59,954 nucleotides of DNA from Coxiella sp. RIFCSPHIGHO2_12_FULL_42_15 (lineage in GTDB: Bacteria > Pseudomonadota > Gammaproteobacteria > Coxiellales > Coxiellaceae), in assembly GCA_001797285.1 (NCBI GenBank), contig MGOZ01000026.1:1-59954 (forward strand). Reading direction: 5' to 3'. The notes beneath the pieces were generated by a model, which saw only the letters and a list, made by a program, of their open reading frames with translations, had not been told where the DNA came from and did no database searches. This document shows, in pieces, positions 35,977 to 44,740 of the stretch (the first letter of the stretch is position 1; the number at the start of each line of letters is the position of its first letter). The translations under genes were made by a program, and so were the position numbers.

Positions 35977-37251
35977 ATGGATAGAAAAAAACGAATCGTT
36001 ATTTCAGCTGCACTCGGTGGTGGGCTTGAGCTTTTTGATTTTGTGATTTATTTGTTTCTTTCTCCTGTCATCACATTAATTTTTTTCCCTCATCAAGATA
36101 AGAGCCTTGCATTTTTAGCGACACTGGGAGGGTTTGCTGCTGGATACCTAGCAAGGCCTCTCGGCGGAATAGTCTATGGACATTTCGGAGATAAAAATGG
36201 GCGTATGCGCGCGCTCAGTTTTTCGCTTTTTTTCATGGCAATTCCTACTTTGTTGATAAGCATGTTGCCAACTTATGCAACGCTTGGGATACTAGCGCCA
36301 ATATTGTTAATTCTTTTGCGGTTTGCACAAGGTCTTGCGATGGGTGGCGATGTACCAGGCGCTATTTGTTTTATTGGCGAACACATGCCAATAAAACAAC
36401 GAGGTTTTATGACCTGTTGGCTTATTTTCGGAATGAATATGGGTGCTGTTACAGCAAGTTTTCTGGTTGCAGCACTGATTTCCCTATTAACGAATGAATC
36501 AATGCTGACCTGGGGATGGAGAATTCCTTTTCTAATGGGGGCGTTGCTTGCGGTGGTAGGATTTTACATTCGTCGTAGAACACTAGAAACACCGAAGTTC
36601 GAACAAAGTCAGAAAAAAAATGAGCTCGTGCGTTGGCCGCTAAAAAAATTATTTTTGGACCATAGACGTTCAGTCATTTTTGGATTTTCTGCCGCGATGC
36701 TTTATGCGGTAGTGACTTCCATTCTGTCGCTGTTTATGTCTTCCTACCTTTCACAGTATATTGGCATTCCATCAGGAGTAGCGCTGTGGCTAAATTCAGC
36801 TTCAATTTCTGCTTACAGTATTTCTTGTATTGGTGCTGGTTTGCTTGTCGATCGGTTTAGTCCGTTACGAATTCTGAAAGTAGGAACAGCACTTATGTTT
36901 TTTGCGGTCTATCCAATTTTTATGCTTATTGGAAGTCATAACCTCCTTGAAATAATCATCGCGCTTCTTTTTTCCGCACCAATACTCGCCTTAATCGTAA
37001 GCCCCGTACCAACCATGCTGATCGAATTATTTCCAACCCCAGTACGATACAGCGGAATCGGTGTTTGTTACAGTCTTGGGCTCGGCCTATTTGCTGGGAT
37101 ATCCCCACTTTTAGTGGCATTTTTAATTGCTCAAACAGGGCTAAAAATAATTCCAGCCTTTTATATTATGTTTATTTCACTCCTAACATTTATTTTATTT
37201 TCTTTGACGCCATTGCGGAGCAGCTTTTTAATAAGAAAACCACATGAATGA
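35977..37251 (+). CDS. MFS transporter, metabolite:H+ symporter type
   Basis: A protein of 424 residues and 12 membrane helices. MFS motif A is present as YGHFGDKNGRMRAL between helices 2 and 3, and the MHS-family loop RFAQGLAMGGDVPGAICFIGEHMPIKQRG lies between helices 4 and 5. The group includes ProP, KgtP and the Legionella/Coxiella Pht-like amino acid carriers; the substrate cannot be told. The ATG at 35977 is preferred to the TTG at 35974. The 3' end overlaps the convergent BCCT-like gene by 62 bp, so antisense effects between the two are possible. Confidence 0.88.
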   Translation: MDRKKRIVISAALGGGLELFDFVIYLFLSPVITLIFFPHQDKSLAFLATLGGFAAGYLARPLGGIVYGHFGDKNGRMRALSFSLFFMAIPTLLISMLPTYATLGILAPILLILLRFAQGLAMGGDVPGAICFIGEHMPIKQRGFMTCWLIFGMNMGAVTASFLVAALISLLTNESMLTWGWRIPFLMGALLAVVGFYIRRRTLETPKFEQSQKKNELVRWPLKKLFLDHRRSVIFGFSAAMLYAVVTSILSLFMSSYLSQYIGIPSGVALWLNSASISAYSISCIGAGLLVDRFSPLRILKVGTALMFFAVYPIFMLIGSHNLLEIIIALLFSAPILALIVSPVPTMLIELFPTPVRYSGIGVCYSLGLGLFAGISPLLVAFLIAQTGLKIIPAFYIMFISLLTFILFSLTPLRSSFLIRKPHE

Positions 37252-38560
37252 GCACGAGTCCTACGACTAACATCGCCAACACGGTGGTGAGCATCGATAA
37301 TAATGTAATCGCAACTAGGCCACCGGGGATAAATAAATAGAAAAATAAGCCACAGGTTTTTTTCCATCGTTCCGCAAAAACAATTTCACTGCGATGTTTA
37401 ACAACGTTAGTTTTTGTCAGGTAAGTTTGTGCGGTTAATGGTAAAACCTTTTTATTCAATGTGAGAATAAGTAAGAGCAGAAAACCAATTATCATGCTTA
37501 TTTGAGCATACCACGGGGATATATTGACCGGCATTGAGATGGATTGGATGCTGAGCAGAAGGATCACTGCAAGGAGTGGCAATGCCAGCGTGGCTAAAAT
37601 AACAGCGCGCAGTGAATAACCATAAGAAAATCGCGCGATAAAGAGGGCAGTCAGTGGAGTAACGATAAACCACCAGGTAGTAGAGAAAATCGATAAGTGC
37701 AATGACCATTGATCGTAAAAGAGGGCATTAGCGAAAACGGGCATGCTGAGCGTTGCGCCGGTATGATTATGCAGTAAAAGGCTGTAAATCCCGAGGAATA
37801 GGGCCCAAATCACCATATTCAGGAGTAATCCCCATGTAGGTCGTTGTGCTTGTACAGCAGCTAATAAACGGCTGCTGGTTTTTCGGAAAGATAACATCAG
37901 TAACATTAATCCAGCACCAACAGCCGCGAGATTAAACCCAAACAAATCACGTAAATATTCCGCTTTGCTGATCATGCTAGCAATGGCAATCGTCGTCAAT
38001 ACAGTGGCAATGCCCAGGGCTGTCATTGTAAATGCGCGTCCAATGCCTTTCAAAATGACATTGCAAGTTTCATATTGTTTGCGATAACGGCCAAAAACAA
38101 GGGTATCTAAATAACTGTCTTGTTGTTTAACGTAAGCTGTTATGCCAAAACAAACGGCAAACACAGCAATAATAGCCCAGGGAAATAAGCCAAAATGGAG
38201 CATGGATTGGGCGATGTTGACTAAAAATAAATTTTTTTGCGAGGTCCCTGCGGGCAAATTTAAAAATTGGCTCCATTGAGTGATGCCAAAATAGAGCGCG
38301 GTAATGGCAATTTCGAGTAATGCAATGCGCAATATCCAGGGCAGAAATCGCAACCGTGTTTGTTGATTATTGTGATGGATTAAACGAAGGGAACCCCAAG
38401 GGGTGACTAAAATAATCATAGCGACCCATAAAGCGGCCCAGTTAATATAACCTGACTTAACCAGGGTGGTCGGTGTAAACAAATAAAGGCTGAAAGAGGC
38501 AAACAATGCAGCGAGCAGGATAATGTACGTGAAATGTTTATAGCTTTTTAATACTTTCAT
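37190..38560 (-). CDS. Divergent BCCT-like membrane transporter
   Basis: A protein of 456 residues with about 12 hydrophobic helices. The only family signal I see is LSIFSTTWWFIVTPLTALFIARFSYGYSLRAVI, which matches the WxxxWWxxxxPFxGxFxARxSxGRTxRE stretch of betaine/choline/carnitine transporters. A tail of about 80 residues ends in two more helices. Distant from typical BCCT members, so the substrate is unknown. It overlaps the MFS gene tail to tail. The MITE-like element at 38576 starts 16 bp upstream of its ATG. Confidence 0.6.
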   Translation of the reverse strand: MKVLKSYKHFTYIILLAALFASFSLYLFTPTTLVKSGYINWAALWVAMIILVTPWGSLRLIHHNNQQTRLRFLPWILRIALLEIAITALYFGITQWSQFLNLPAGTSQKNLFLVNIAQSMLHFGLFPWAIIAVFAVCFGITAYVKQQDSYLDTLVFGRYRKQYETCNVILKGIGRAFTMTALGIATVLTTIAIASMISKAEYLRDLFGFNLAAVGAGLMLLMLSFRKTSSRLLAAVQAQRPTWGLLLNMVIWALFLGIYSLLLHNHTGATLSMPVFANALFYDQWSLHLSIFSTTWWFIVTPLTALFIARFSYGYSLRAVILATLALPLLAVILLLSIQSISMPVNISPWYAQISMIIGFLLLLILTLNKKVLPLTAQTYLTKTNVVKHRSEIVFAERWKKTCGLFFYLFIPGGLVAITLLSMLTTVLAMLVVGLVLIHVVFLLKSCSAMASKKIK

Positions 38561-38575
38561 TGGATTTTTTCACCT

Positions 38576-38906
38576 TATAGTGTTTCAGATAAATATTTTG
38601 GTAAAAATAAACTATTTTAATTGTCTTACCGGCAATGGTGCTCACTGTCGAGCTTTCCTCTCCCGCCTGCGGGAGAGGCTAGGAGAGGGTTGGCTTCTAA
38701 TGGCACGATCATTTTTACCAAAATATTTATATCCTCAAACCCTGGGCGTTAGCCCAGGAACTTTACGCAATGGGGGTTTCCCAAGGGGGAGAAAGCGAAT
38801 TCTCCCCCTTGGGTCGCCGTTCGCGAGGGTTTCCCGAGCAGGCGAAATTCATATAGGAAAAATACCCCGGGCGTAAGCCCGGGGATTTTTATCTGAAAAG
38901 CTATAG
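38576..38906. mobile_element. 331-bp element with terminal inverted repeats carrying the 164-bp repeat (copy 2)
   Basis: The ends TATAGTGTTTCAGATAAA (38576-38593) and TTTATCTGAAAAGCTATA (38888-38905) are inverted repeats with two differences. Inside the left end, AAATATTTTGGTAAAAAT (38591-38608) has its complement at 38710-38727. The 164-bp repeat follows directly (38729-38892). The element fills nearly all of the 356-bp gap between the BCCT-like gene and dotB. No target duplication is evident. It may be two nested repeats rather than one transposing unit. Confidence 0.65.
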
Positions 38907-38916
38907 TTGTCATCCC

Positions 38917-40053
38917 CTACACAAAACTCTGCTGCTTCATGCTTCTCGCTGAAAGGATTTTATAAGTTTTTTCAGAGAGCAAGCCAGCGTGATATTTGCG
39001 ATCCACATCCACTTGCATTAATTGACCATGCGCTTCCACGAGTTTTCGTGTTGTCGCTGTAATTTTGTTGGGATCGCTATCCAACAAAGCATCCCGAATT
39101 TTTTCGTCAAACACAAGGTATTCACGCAATGCAACCCGTTTGCCATCCACCGTAGGGGCAAGACGTTGCCAAATAACAAGACGTATCGTTTCAACGATAT
39201 CGATGGTGCGTCCTAACCGCTCTTCCGATGGAAAGCTATTGACGAGGCGACGTACGGTTTCGGCAACCCCATTACTGTGTAACGTGGTGTAAACCGGATG
39301 TCCGGTCAAGGCAGCTTCCAAGACGGCGGTAATGGTTTCTGGGTCGCGCGCTTCCCCCACTAAAATAAGGCGTGGTTTTCGTCGCAAAGCGTTACGCACA
39401 CCCGCCGCAAAAGACGGTAAATGTCGAGGAATTTCGGATTGGCTGACCACCGCATGGGGCATTTCGACTTCGTCATAGACAAATTCAATGGGGGATTCAT
39501 AAGTAAGAATTTTGCGGTGACTGTCTTTATCTTCGGCCAATTCTTTAATGATGGCGGCTAATAACGTACTTTTACCGGAACCGGTGGCGCCGGTTACATA
39601 AATCACACCTTCATTGGGTGCAATGGCAGAAACAATTTCTGGCGGTAAATCTAATGAGGATAATGAGGGTGGATAAGAGGGGATGGTTCGGATAGTTATT
39701 TGAATGCCTTCATGCCCATCCACATGACACCCTGTACCGTTGACGCGATAGCGAAAACGTTCATTACGATTGGGCCGCACTTCGTAATGCGTATCCAGAT
39801 CTTGTCCACGCATGAGTTGCGTGGTGCCATTCGCGCCGTAGATCGCATTTAACAGGTCGCCGACTTCTGAATTTGTCAATGCGCGACGTGTGACATGATA
39901 AAGTCGACCATAGATTTCGACTAAAATGACCGAATTGGTTTGAATCGTAATATCGGAAGCTTGAATACGATGGCAATACACCAAAAAATTATCGATGTGT
40001 TTCGGCTCGAATCGCGCAGGTTCTTGGGGGTACATATATTGTTGTTGCGTCAT
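38917..40053 (-). CDS. dotB: Dot/Icm ATPase DotB
   Basis: A PilT/VirB11-like secretion ATPase that powers the T4BSS from the cytoplasm. From the ATG at 40053 it has 378 residues, matching Legionella DotB, and starts MTQQQYMYPQEPARF. An in-frame ATG at 40095 would add 14 residues inside dotC. Walker A is GATGSGKST (about residue 155), the Asp box is KILTYESPIEFV and Walker B is RLILVGEARD; the His box is AALTGHPVYTTLHSNG. It is the last gene of the dotD-dotC-dotB operon. Confidence 0.96.
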   Translation of the reverse strand: MTQQQYMYPQEPARFEPKHIDNFLVYCHRIQASDITIQTNSVILVEIYGRLYHVTRRALTNSEVGDLLNAIYGANGTTQLMRGQDLDTHYEVRPNRNERFRYRVNGTGCHVDGHEGIQITIRTIPSYPPSLSSLDLPPEIVSAIAPNEGVIYVTGATGSGKSTLLAAIIKELAEDKDSHRKILTYESPIEFVYDEVEMPHAVVSQSEIPRHLPSFAAGVRNALRRKPRLILVGEARDPETITAVLEAALTGHPVYTTLHSNGVAETVRRLVNSFPSEERLGRTIDIVETIRLVIWQRLAPTVDGKRVALREYLVFDEKIRDALLDSDPNKITATTRKLVEAHGQLMQVDVDRKYHAGLLSEKTYKILSARSMKQQSFV

Positions 40054-40070
40054 GTCATCACACAAACCCG

Positions 40071-40871
40071 CTATTTTGTCATCACGGGTTTCCATTCGTT
40101 GCTATTGAGCTGTAAAGCGGAATGAGACGTAATGCGAGTGATCTCATCGTTAATTCGCATTTCTTTATCATTCCCCGTAATACCAAGGTCGGCAGTAGCA
40201 ACCGATGGTGCTGAAATCATTTTTTGTGCCAACAGTTTTCGATATAAAATCATGCCCAGATAATCGCGTTTGAGACGATTGAGATTCGTAGAGAAAATGT
40301 CGTTTGCTTGTTGTAAGCCTTGTTTCCAGCCATTTTCTAAATATTCATCCCACACGAGTGCTTCTGCACGGCTGGTGGGTAATAAAGACTTGTTGGGTAA
40401 CGAGGGCTTTTTAAATGGCATCCACAAATAGGTACGCCACGTGGGTGGTGCCGTCACAAATCGTGCGGGCGATAATATTTTATAAACTTTATTAGCGGAA
40501 CGATAAACATTATTGTTACCTAGCGTTAAATTATCGTTGGATTCAATCAAAATGGGTGGCAATACGTTACTGTTTAACAAGAGTTGATTGAAATCAAAAA
40601 CGTGATCGAGATACGGTGCCTCTTGTTCAAGGGCACGATTAATATGAACTGAACGCCATGCTAATGCACCGCGTGCCCCTAAGCTGGTGGCACCTTCACG
40701 TAATGCGGTTAAACGAATATTATTAATTTCCTCATTGGTTTTGGGGAGAGTATTGACATCCACAAAACCCGCATTGGCAGAGACACTAGACACTTTCTTC
40801 GCGCAACCGGGTAAGGTGAGAACCGATAAGCTAAAAGCAAAGGTACTAATGAGTATAATTAATTTTTTCAT
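40071..40871 (-). CDS. dotC: Dot/Icm outer-membrane lipoprotein DotC
   Basis: A lipoprotein of 266 residues with signal and lipobox VLTLPG-C (Cys about 23). It contains the conserved regions TALREGATSLGARGALAWRSVHIN and LPPILIESNDNLTLGNNNVYRSANKVYKI ... TWRTYLWMPF, specific for DotC. With DotD it places DotH in the outer membrane to form the core complex. It starts 22 bp after dotD; the 3' end meets dotB. Confidence 0.95.
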   Translation of the reverse strand: MKKLIILISTFAFSLSVLTLPGCAKKVSSVSANAGFVDVNTLPKTNEEINNIRLTALREGATSLGARGALAWRSVHINRALEQEAPYLDHVFDFNQLLLNSNVLPPILIESNDNLTLGNNNVYRSANKVYKILSPARFVTAPPTWRTYLWMPFKKPSLPNKSLLPTSRAEALVWDEYLENGWKQGLQQANDIFSTNLNRLKRDYLGMILYRKLLAQKMISAPSVATADLGITGNDKEMRINDEITRITSHSALQLNSNEWKPVMTK

Positions 40872-40893
40872 TATAGCCTCATTGCCTCGTTAA

Positions 40894-41400
40894 TTATAAA
40901 TAGCGCAATTCAATTATTTTTTTATCGGGATACACCTCTATGCGCGCTTTTTTAGAAACTTGATAAGTGGTATCGCGTAAAATAGTTGCTAAGGGCTGGT
41001 CGTAGGCATTAATCACCACAATCACGGGGATGGGAGGTTGGTTGCCTAACACATTAACGGTATAACCGCTGGCATCCGCAATTTTTTTGAGTAAGGGTTC
41101 CACCGGACCTGTCCAATCTAATGAAGTTTGTTGTGCCATGCCAATGGCGCTTGCATTAGCGGGTTCCGGCATTTTAATACCGGGATTTGTTGCTAACTGG
41201 ATTGCGGAGAGCTGCGCGAGCGATTGGTTCACGGATTGAGCGGCTTCCGCAAGTTGGGCTTGCGAACTTTGGTCCACCGATTTTACGGGGGCGCTATCCG
41301 TTGTGATGTAATTTAAGCTTAAATCAACAAACTTGGGCTTATCAGCGCAACCTGTTAAGGCCAAAATGGGAAGCAGTACTAAAATATTTTTTATCTTCAT
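40894..41400 (-). CDS. dotD: Dot/Icm outer-membrane lipoprotein DotD
   Basis: A lipoprotein of 168 residues with the lipobox LALTG-C (Cys about 18). A helical linker follows (VDQSSQAQLAEAAQSVNQSLAQLSAIQLAT), then the C-terminal secretin N0-like domain (SLDWTGPVEPLLKKIADASGYTVNVLGNQPPIPVIVVI...PLATILRDTTYQVSKKARIEVYPDKKIIELRYL). This matches the known DotD fold. It is the first gene of the dotDCB operon, directly behind a PmrA-type promoter. Confidence 0.95.
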   Translation of the reverse strand: MKIKNILVLLPILALTGCADKPKFVDLSLNYITTDSAPVKSVDQSSQAQLAEAAQSVNQSLAQLSAIQLATNPGIKMPEPANASAIGMAQQTSLDWTGPVEPLLKKIADASGYTVNVLGNQPPIPVIVVINAYDQPLATILRDTTYQVSKKARIEVYPDKKIIELRYL

Positions 41401-41470
41401 AGTGTTATGAAACTCTGTGGTTTGGCCTTCCCAAGCATGTTCTTAAACTATCCCTAATAGGCATCTCGCC

Positions 41471-41502
41471 ATTCTACGACTAAAACATTAAGAAAATATT
41501 AA
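41471..41502 (-). promoter_or_regulatory. PmrA-type promoter of dotD-dotC-dotB
   Basis: On the minus strand TTAATATTTTCTTAA (41502-41488), an 11-bp spacer and the -10 TAGAAT (41476-41471), about 70 bp before the dotD ATG. Confidence 0.82.
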
Positions 41503-41557
41503 CTACCCTTAAACTTGGATTAAAAAATGATTAAACTGGATGACTTGCGCGAGGCTT

Positions 41558-42805
41558 TCAAAGAGTTGTGGAATTCGGCACGAAAAAAGTGGGCAGTAAA
41601 TGAAAAATCGATAAAATTTGCAGTACGATAATCGTTACACCAAACAACACCATGATACTCAAGCCAATACCCCCGCCCGCTACTTTATAGGGATAATTTT
41701 CGTGATATTGAGCACGGGTACGCCATGCCATAAAAGCCGGCAATATAGTCGCTAATAGGGCGAGGGGTACCGCAGCATAACCTAACGCAACGATAAATCC
41801 TTTCGGGTAAAAAAGGGCAAACAGCAGAGGAGGTAGGAACGTCATGATGCCAACACCCAGTCGTTTCAGTGCTTGCTGTTTCGCGTTGACCATATCCGCA
41901 AAAAAATCAAATAAACCGAGCGTTACGCCCAAAAAAGAAGTGGTCATGGCGATATCGGTAAAAAAGTTAATGCCATAATTCAAGTATTTTTTATTAATGA
42001 TGGCACCCAACAGAGTGATGAACGCCTCTACGGAACTGTTTTGTTGCATAACGGTAGAAAAACTTTGCGGGCCTTGCTGTGGCAAAATGCCGAGCGTGAC
42101 CATTTCCCATAAAATATAAAGCACGAGCGGTAGCGCACTACCCAGCACAAAAATGCGGCGCAGCCTGTTGGGTTCGTGCCCTATGTATTTGACAATGCTG
42201 GGAATACTTCCGTGAAAACCAAAAGCAGTAAAAAAAATGGGGATACACATGAAAATAAATCGGCTGCCATCCGGTTGCAGCGCTAATTTGCTGCCATCAA
42301 TGTGGGGTATTAACAAAAATGTCACCGAGAAAAAAGCGATCATTTTGACGGTGAGTAGTGCGCGGTTTGCAAGATCAACGGCATAGGTGTGCCAACACAC
42401 TAAGCCACCGAGGACGACGGTAAAAATTAAGGAGCTAGCCCAGCGAGGGAGTGACAAGTTGAGATATTGTTTGAAATCCACCGTTAAAAAATCCGTACCG
42501 CCGCTGATGTAGGCCGCTGTTAAACAATAAAATAACAATACCATGCAGAGATTTGTGATGAGTTGTCCCGGTCGGCCCAATGTTTTTCGGCCTAGCGTAC
42601 TAAAACTCGCCCCATGGGGAAAAATCAAATTCACCTCCAGCAACAGTAATGCGCCGTAGAGCATGAGTGCCCAGAGAGCAATGAGAACGATGACTGCATA
42701 AGGAAAACCTTCGCCGGCAGAAATAATGGGGAGCGCTAACATCCCCGCACCAACGGTGGTGCCAGCGATAATGAGAATGCTACCGAACTGTTTACTCTTG
42801 GTCAT
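41558..42805 (-). CDS. Aromatic amino acid permease, TyrP/Mtr family
   Basis: An inner-membrane protein of 415 residues with about 11 helices. It opens with KQFGSILIIAGTTVGAGMLALPIISAGEGF, the family signature, and has GGLVCWHTYAVDLANRALLTVKM and FHGSIPSIVKYIGHEPNRLRR, as in TyrP, Mtr and TnaB. The ATG at 42805 has GAGG 7 bp upstream; the open frame to 42970 runs through a hairpin repeat. Specificity (Tyr or Trp) is not decidable. It separates dotD from the icmT operon. Confidence 0.9.
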   Translation of the reverse strand: MTKSKQFGSILIIAGTTVGAGMLALPIISAGEGFPYAVIVLIALWALMLYGALLLLEVNLIFPHGASFSTLGRKTLGRPGQLITNLCMVLLFYCLTAAYISGGTDFLTVDFKQYLNLSLPRWASSLIFTVVLGGLVCWHTYAVDLANRALLTVKMIAFFSVTFLLIPHIDGSKLALQPDGSRFIFMCIPIFFTAFGFHGSIPSIVKYIGHEPNRLRRIFVLGSALPLVLYILWEMVTLGILPQQGPQSFSTVMQQNSSVEAFITLLGAIINKKYLNYGINFFTDIAMTTSFLGVTLGLFDFFADMVNAKQQALKRLGVGIMTFLPPLLFALFYPKGFIVALGYAAVPLALLATILPAFMAWRTRAQYHENYPYKVAGGGIGLSIMVLFGVTIIVLQILSIFHLLPTFFVPNSTTL

Positions 42806-42845
42806 GGGAGGGTCCTCGGAGAAAGACATGGAAAAGCTCAGTACA

Positions 42846-42875
42846 GGAATTCCCCATCTTCCGATGGGGAATTCC
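42846..42875. repeat. Perfect 13-bp hairpin repeat upstream of the TyrP-like gene
   Basis: GGAATTCCCCATC-TTCC-GATGGGGAATTCC. The hairpin and its flanks are a reversed copy of the dotA terminator at 33903. A second hairpin (AGGGGGAGCGCGCAAAGCTCCCCCT, about 42925-42949) lies beside it, and a half-copy GGAATTCCCCATCACATCC occurs at 43080. The 312-bp gap 42806-43117 holds no gene. Confidence 0.65.
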
Positions 42876-43117
42876 TTCCCTTTCATTGACGCGGGCTGCA
42901 GGGGGCCTGCATCCTCGCGATCCAGGGGGAGCGCGCAAAGCTCCCCCTTGATAATCCCCCACTGTTTCAATCTTTTGTTTTCTAAAACAATAAGTTACTA
43001 GATAATGAACTTGGGGAATCGCTGAGCTCAGTATAGTAACGTATTTATCTTGTTTCGGGAATTGTAGCCTGGGTGTTTCAGGAATTCCCCATCACATCCT
43101 CGCGTCACCCGCTTCCT

Positions 43118-44305
43118 TTATTCAAATAAACTATAAATTTCTTGCCAAGGAAGAGCGAGAATATGGCCATTAATTTTATAACGATGGGGTGTTTTGCAAA
43201 TTATATAGGCTTTCTCGATATTTTTATATTCATCAATAAATTTTTTAATATGACGTGCATCATGCAAATCTGGCTTATCACTCCATTTCACTTCAATTGG
43301 AATATAGCGTTGTGCAATATCAAGCACAAAATCGATTTCTGGGCCTGCAGTGTCACGCCAATAACGAACTTTAATGAGCGAAGATTTGAGTTGGCTTTGA
43401 TAGACGAGTTCGTTTCCGACATAATGCTCAAATAAATCAGCCATGATTTTTTGTGGTAAGCCAACACCTTCATTAGCACAAGCTCTGCGAACCCCCAAAT
43501 CAAAGAATAAATATTTGGGTGATTTAATCAGGCGACGCTTTGTATAACTTTCTGTAAGAGGATCAATTTTTGAAACAATCATACAATCTTCTAAAATTTG
43601 ATAGTAATTGGCAATGGTGGTATCTGCAATACCAAGATCTTGAGAGAGACGGGTAAAATTCAACTGCTTTCCAGCTTCGCCCGCCGCAACTTGTAAAAAG
43701 CGCGAAAAACCGCCTATATTGCGGACCAGCGCTTCTGCACGAATTTCATCTTCCAGATAGGTGCTAGCATAAGAATAAAGATCAATTTCTCGCGATGCAT
43801 TATCAAGGTCATTGACTATTCCAGGTAATGTTCCATAAAGTAAAATAGTTTCCAAGTTTGGTTTTAACTCTGGAAGTTCTTGATAGAGTAATGGGGTCAT
43901 ATGCAAAGAAACGACACGACCAGGAAGCAAATTAAGTTCAGTTCCAGTTTTCAGTTTTCGCGCGGATGAACCGGATAAAATAAATTGCGCTTTTTGGCGG
44001 TCAATGAGATGTTGCGCAATATCCATGATTAAAGGAATTTTTTGTACCTCATCAATAAAGACCAGCGGTGGTCGTGTAAACGTCTTGATTTTTTCTTCAA
44101 GCTCGCTTTCGAGTAATTCAGGGGTTTTTTCATACCGCTGGCGCGTTGCAATGCGGGCAAACGTATAACTGATATCGGGTTGGATTTGCTGTTCTATTAA
44201 CGTTGTTTTTCCGGTTTGTCGTGGCCCTAGCAATAAAATGCTTTTACCCCGATCTAATGCTTGCCGTATATTTTTTTCAAGTAATCTTGGAATGAATGGC
44301 TTCAT
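43118..44305 (-). CDS. AAA ATPase with DUF4143 domain (copy 3 of 3)
   Basis: A protein of 395 residues. Walker A is GPRQTGKTT and Walker B is PPLVFIDEVQKIP, followed by AQFILSGSSARKL and the LLPGRVVSLHMTPL segment. A winged helix (LNFTRLSQDLGIADTTIANYYQILED) leads to the DUF4143 domain with the nuclease-like RYWRDTAGPEIDFVLDIAQRYIPIEVKWS, whose D-E-K pattern is intact. The ATG at 44305 is chosen over a GTG at 44320 that lies inside the inverted repeat. Role unknown. Confidence 0.87.
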   Translation of the reverse strand: MKPFIPRLLEKNIRQALDRGKSILLLGPRQTGKTTLIEQQIQPDISYTFARIATRQRYEKTPELLESELEEKIKTFTRPPLVFIDEVQKIPLIMDIAQHLIDRQKAQFILSGSSARKLKTGTELNLLPGRVVSLHMTPLLYQELPELKPNLETILLYGTLPGIVNDLDNASREIDLYSYASTYLEDEIRAEALVRNIGGFSRFLQVAAGEAGKQLNFTRLSQDLGIADTTIANYYQILEDCMIVSKIDPLTESYTKRRLIKSPKYLFFDLGVRRACANEGVGLPQKIMADLFEHYVGNELVYQSQLKSSLIKVRYWRDTAGPEIDFVLDIAQRYIPIEVKWSDKPDLHDARHIKKFIDEYKNIEKAYIICKTPHRYKINGHILALPWQEIYSLFE

Positions 44306-44306
44306 G

Positions 44307-44364
44307 AACCGGATTATCACTGTTTTTTCTGTTTATGTAAAGAAAAAACGATGATAATCCGGTT
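44307..44364 (-). promoter_or_regulatory. 13-bp inverted repeat in front of ATPase copy 3
   Basis: AACCGGATTATCA (44307-44319) and its exact complement TGATAATCCGGTT (44352-44364) are separated by 32 AT-rich bp that would hold the promoter. The inner arm touches the ATG at 44305. Confidence 0.6.
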
Positions 44365-44482
44365 TTGAAGAAATAATCAATCAGTTACGCGAGTTTTCAG
44401 GGGCTCTCTACCAACTGGTGTAAAAGTGTGCTAATCTCCACGGATAGAGTGAAAGCATGCTTAAAGAACCGAGGTCCTAACT

Positions 44483-44740
44483 ATGGCAGTTTCTGCAAAT
44501 GCGCATTGGCGTGATTCTGCGCGAACCGTAAAATTCTTTATTTGGGATGGAAAAACCGCTTTTCCATTGTTGATTTTCTTATTGCATATGTCGTGGATTA
44601 CCTTAGGGATTGCAGTGGGAGCCATTACTTTCTTTACTATTTTGAATTATTTTGGTTATCGTGCGGATGTGTTCGCGCGAATCGTGCGTAATTTCATTTC
44701 GGGTTCACGCAAAGCCGCTATTCCTTGGTGGGAAGAATAA
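44483..44740 (+). CDS. icmT: Dot/Icm protein IcmT
   Basis: An inner-membrane protein of 85 residues: NAHWRDSARTVKFFIWDGKTAFPLLIFLLHMSWITLGIAVGAITFFTILNYFGY. IcmT conserves the start WRDSAR..KFF..D....FP.L.FL.H and has the same length (86 in Legionella). In Legionella it is linked to egress from host cells. No PmrA box is seen upstream. Its stop overlaps the icmS start (TAATG). Confidence 0.95.
   Translation: MAVSANAHWRDSARTVKFFIWDGKTAFPLLIFLLHMSWITLGIAVGAITFFTILNYFGYRADVFARIVRNFISGSRKAAIPWWEE

Noticed and set aside
38580..38876. Open frame of 98 codons in the dotB-BCCT gap
   Set aside because: It lies entirely in the inverted-repeat element and the 164-bp repeat; the copy at 29493 does not keep the frame start.
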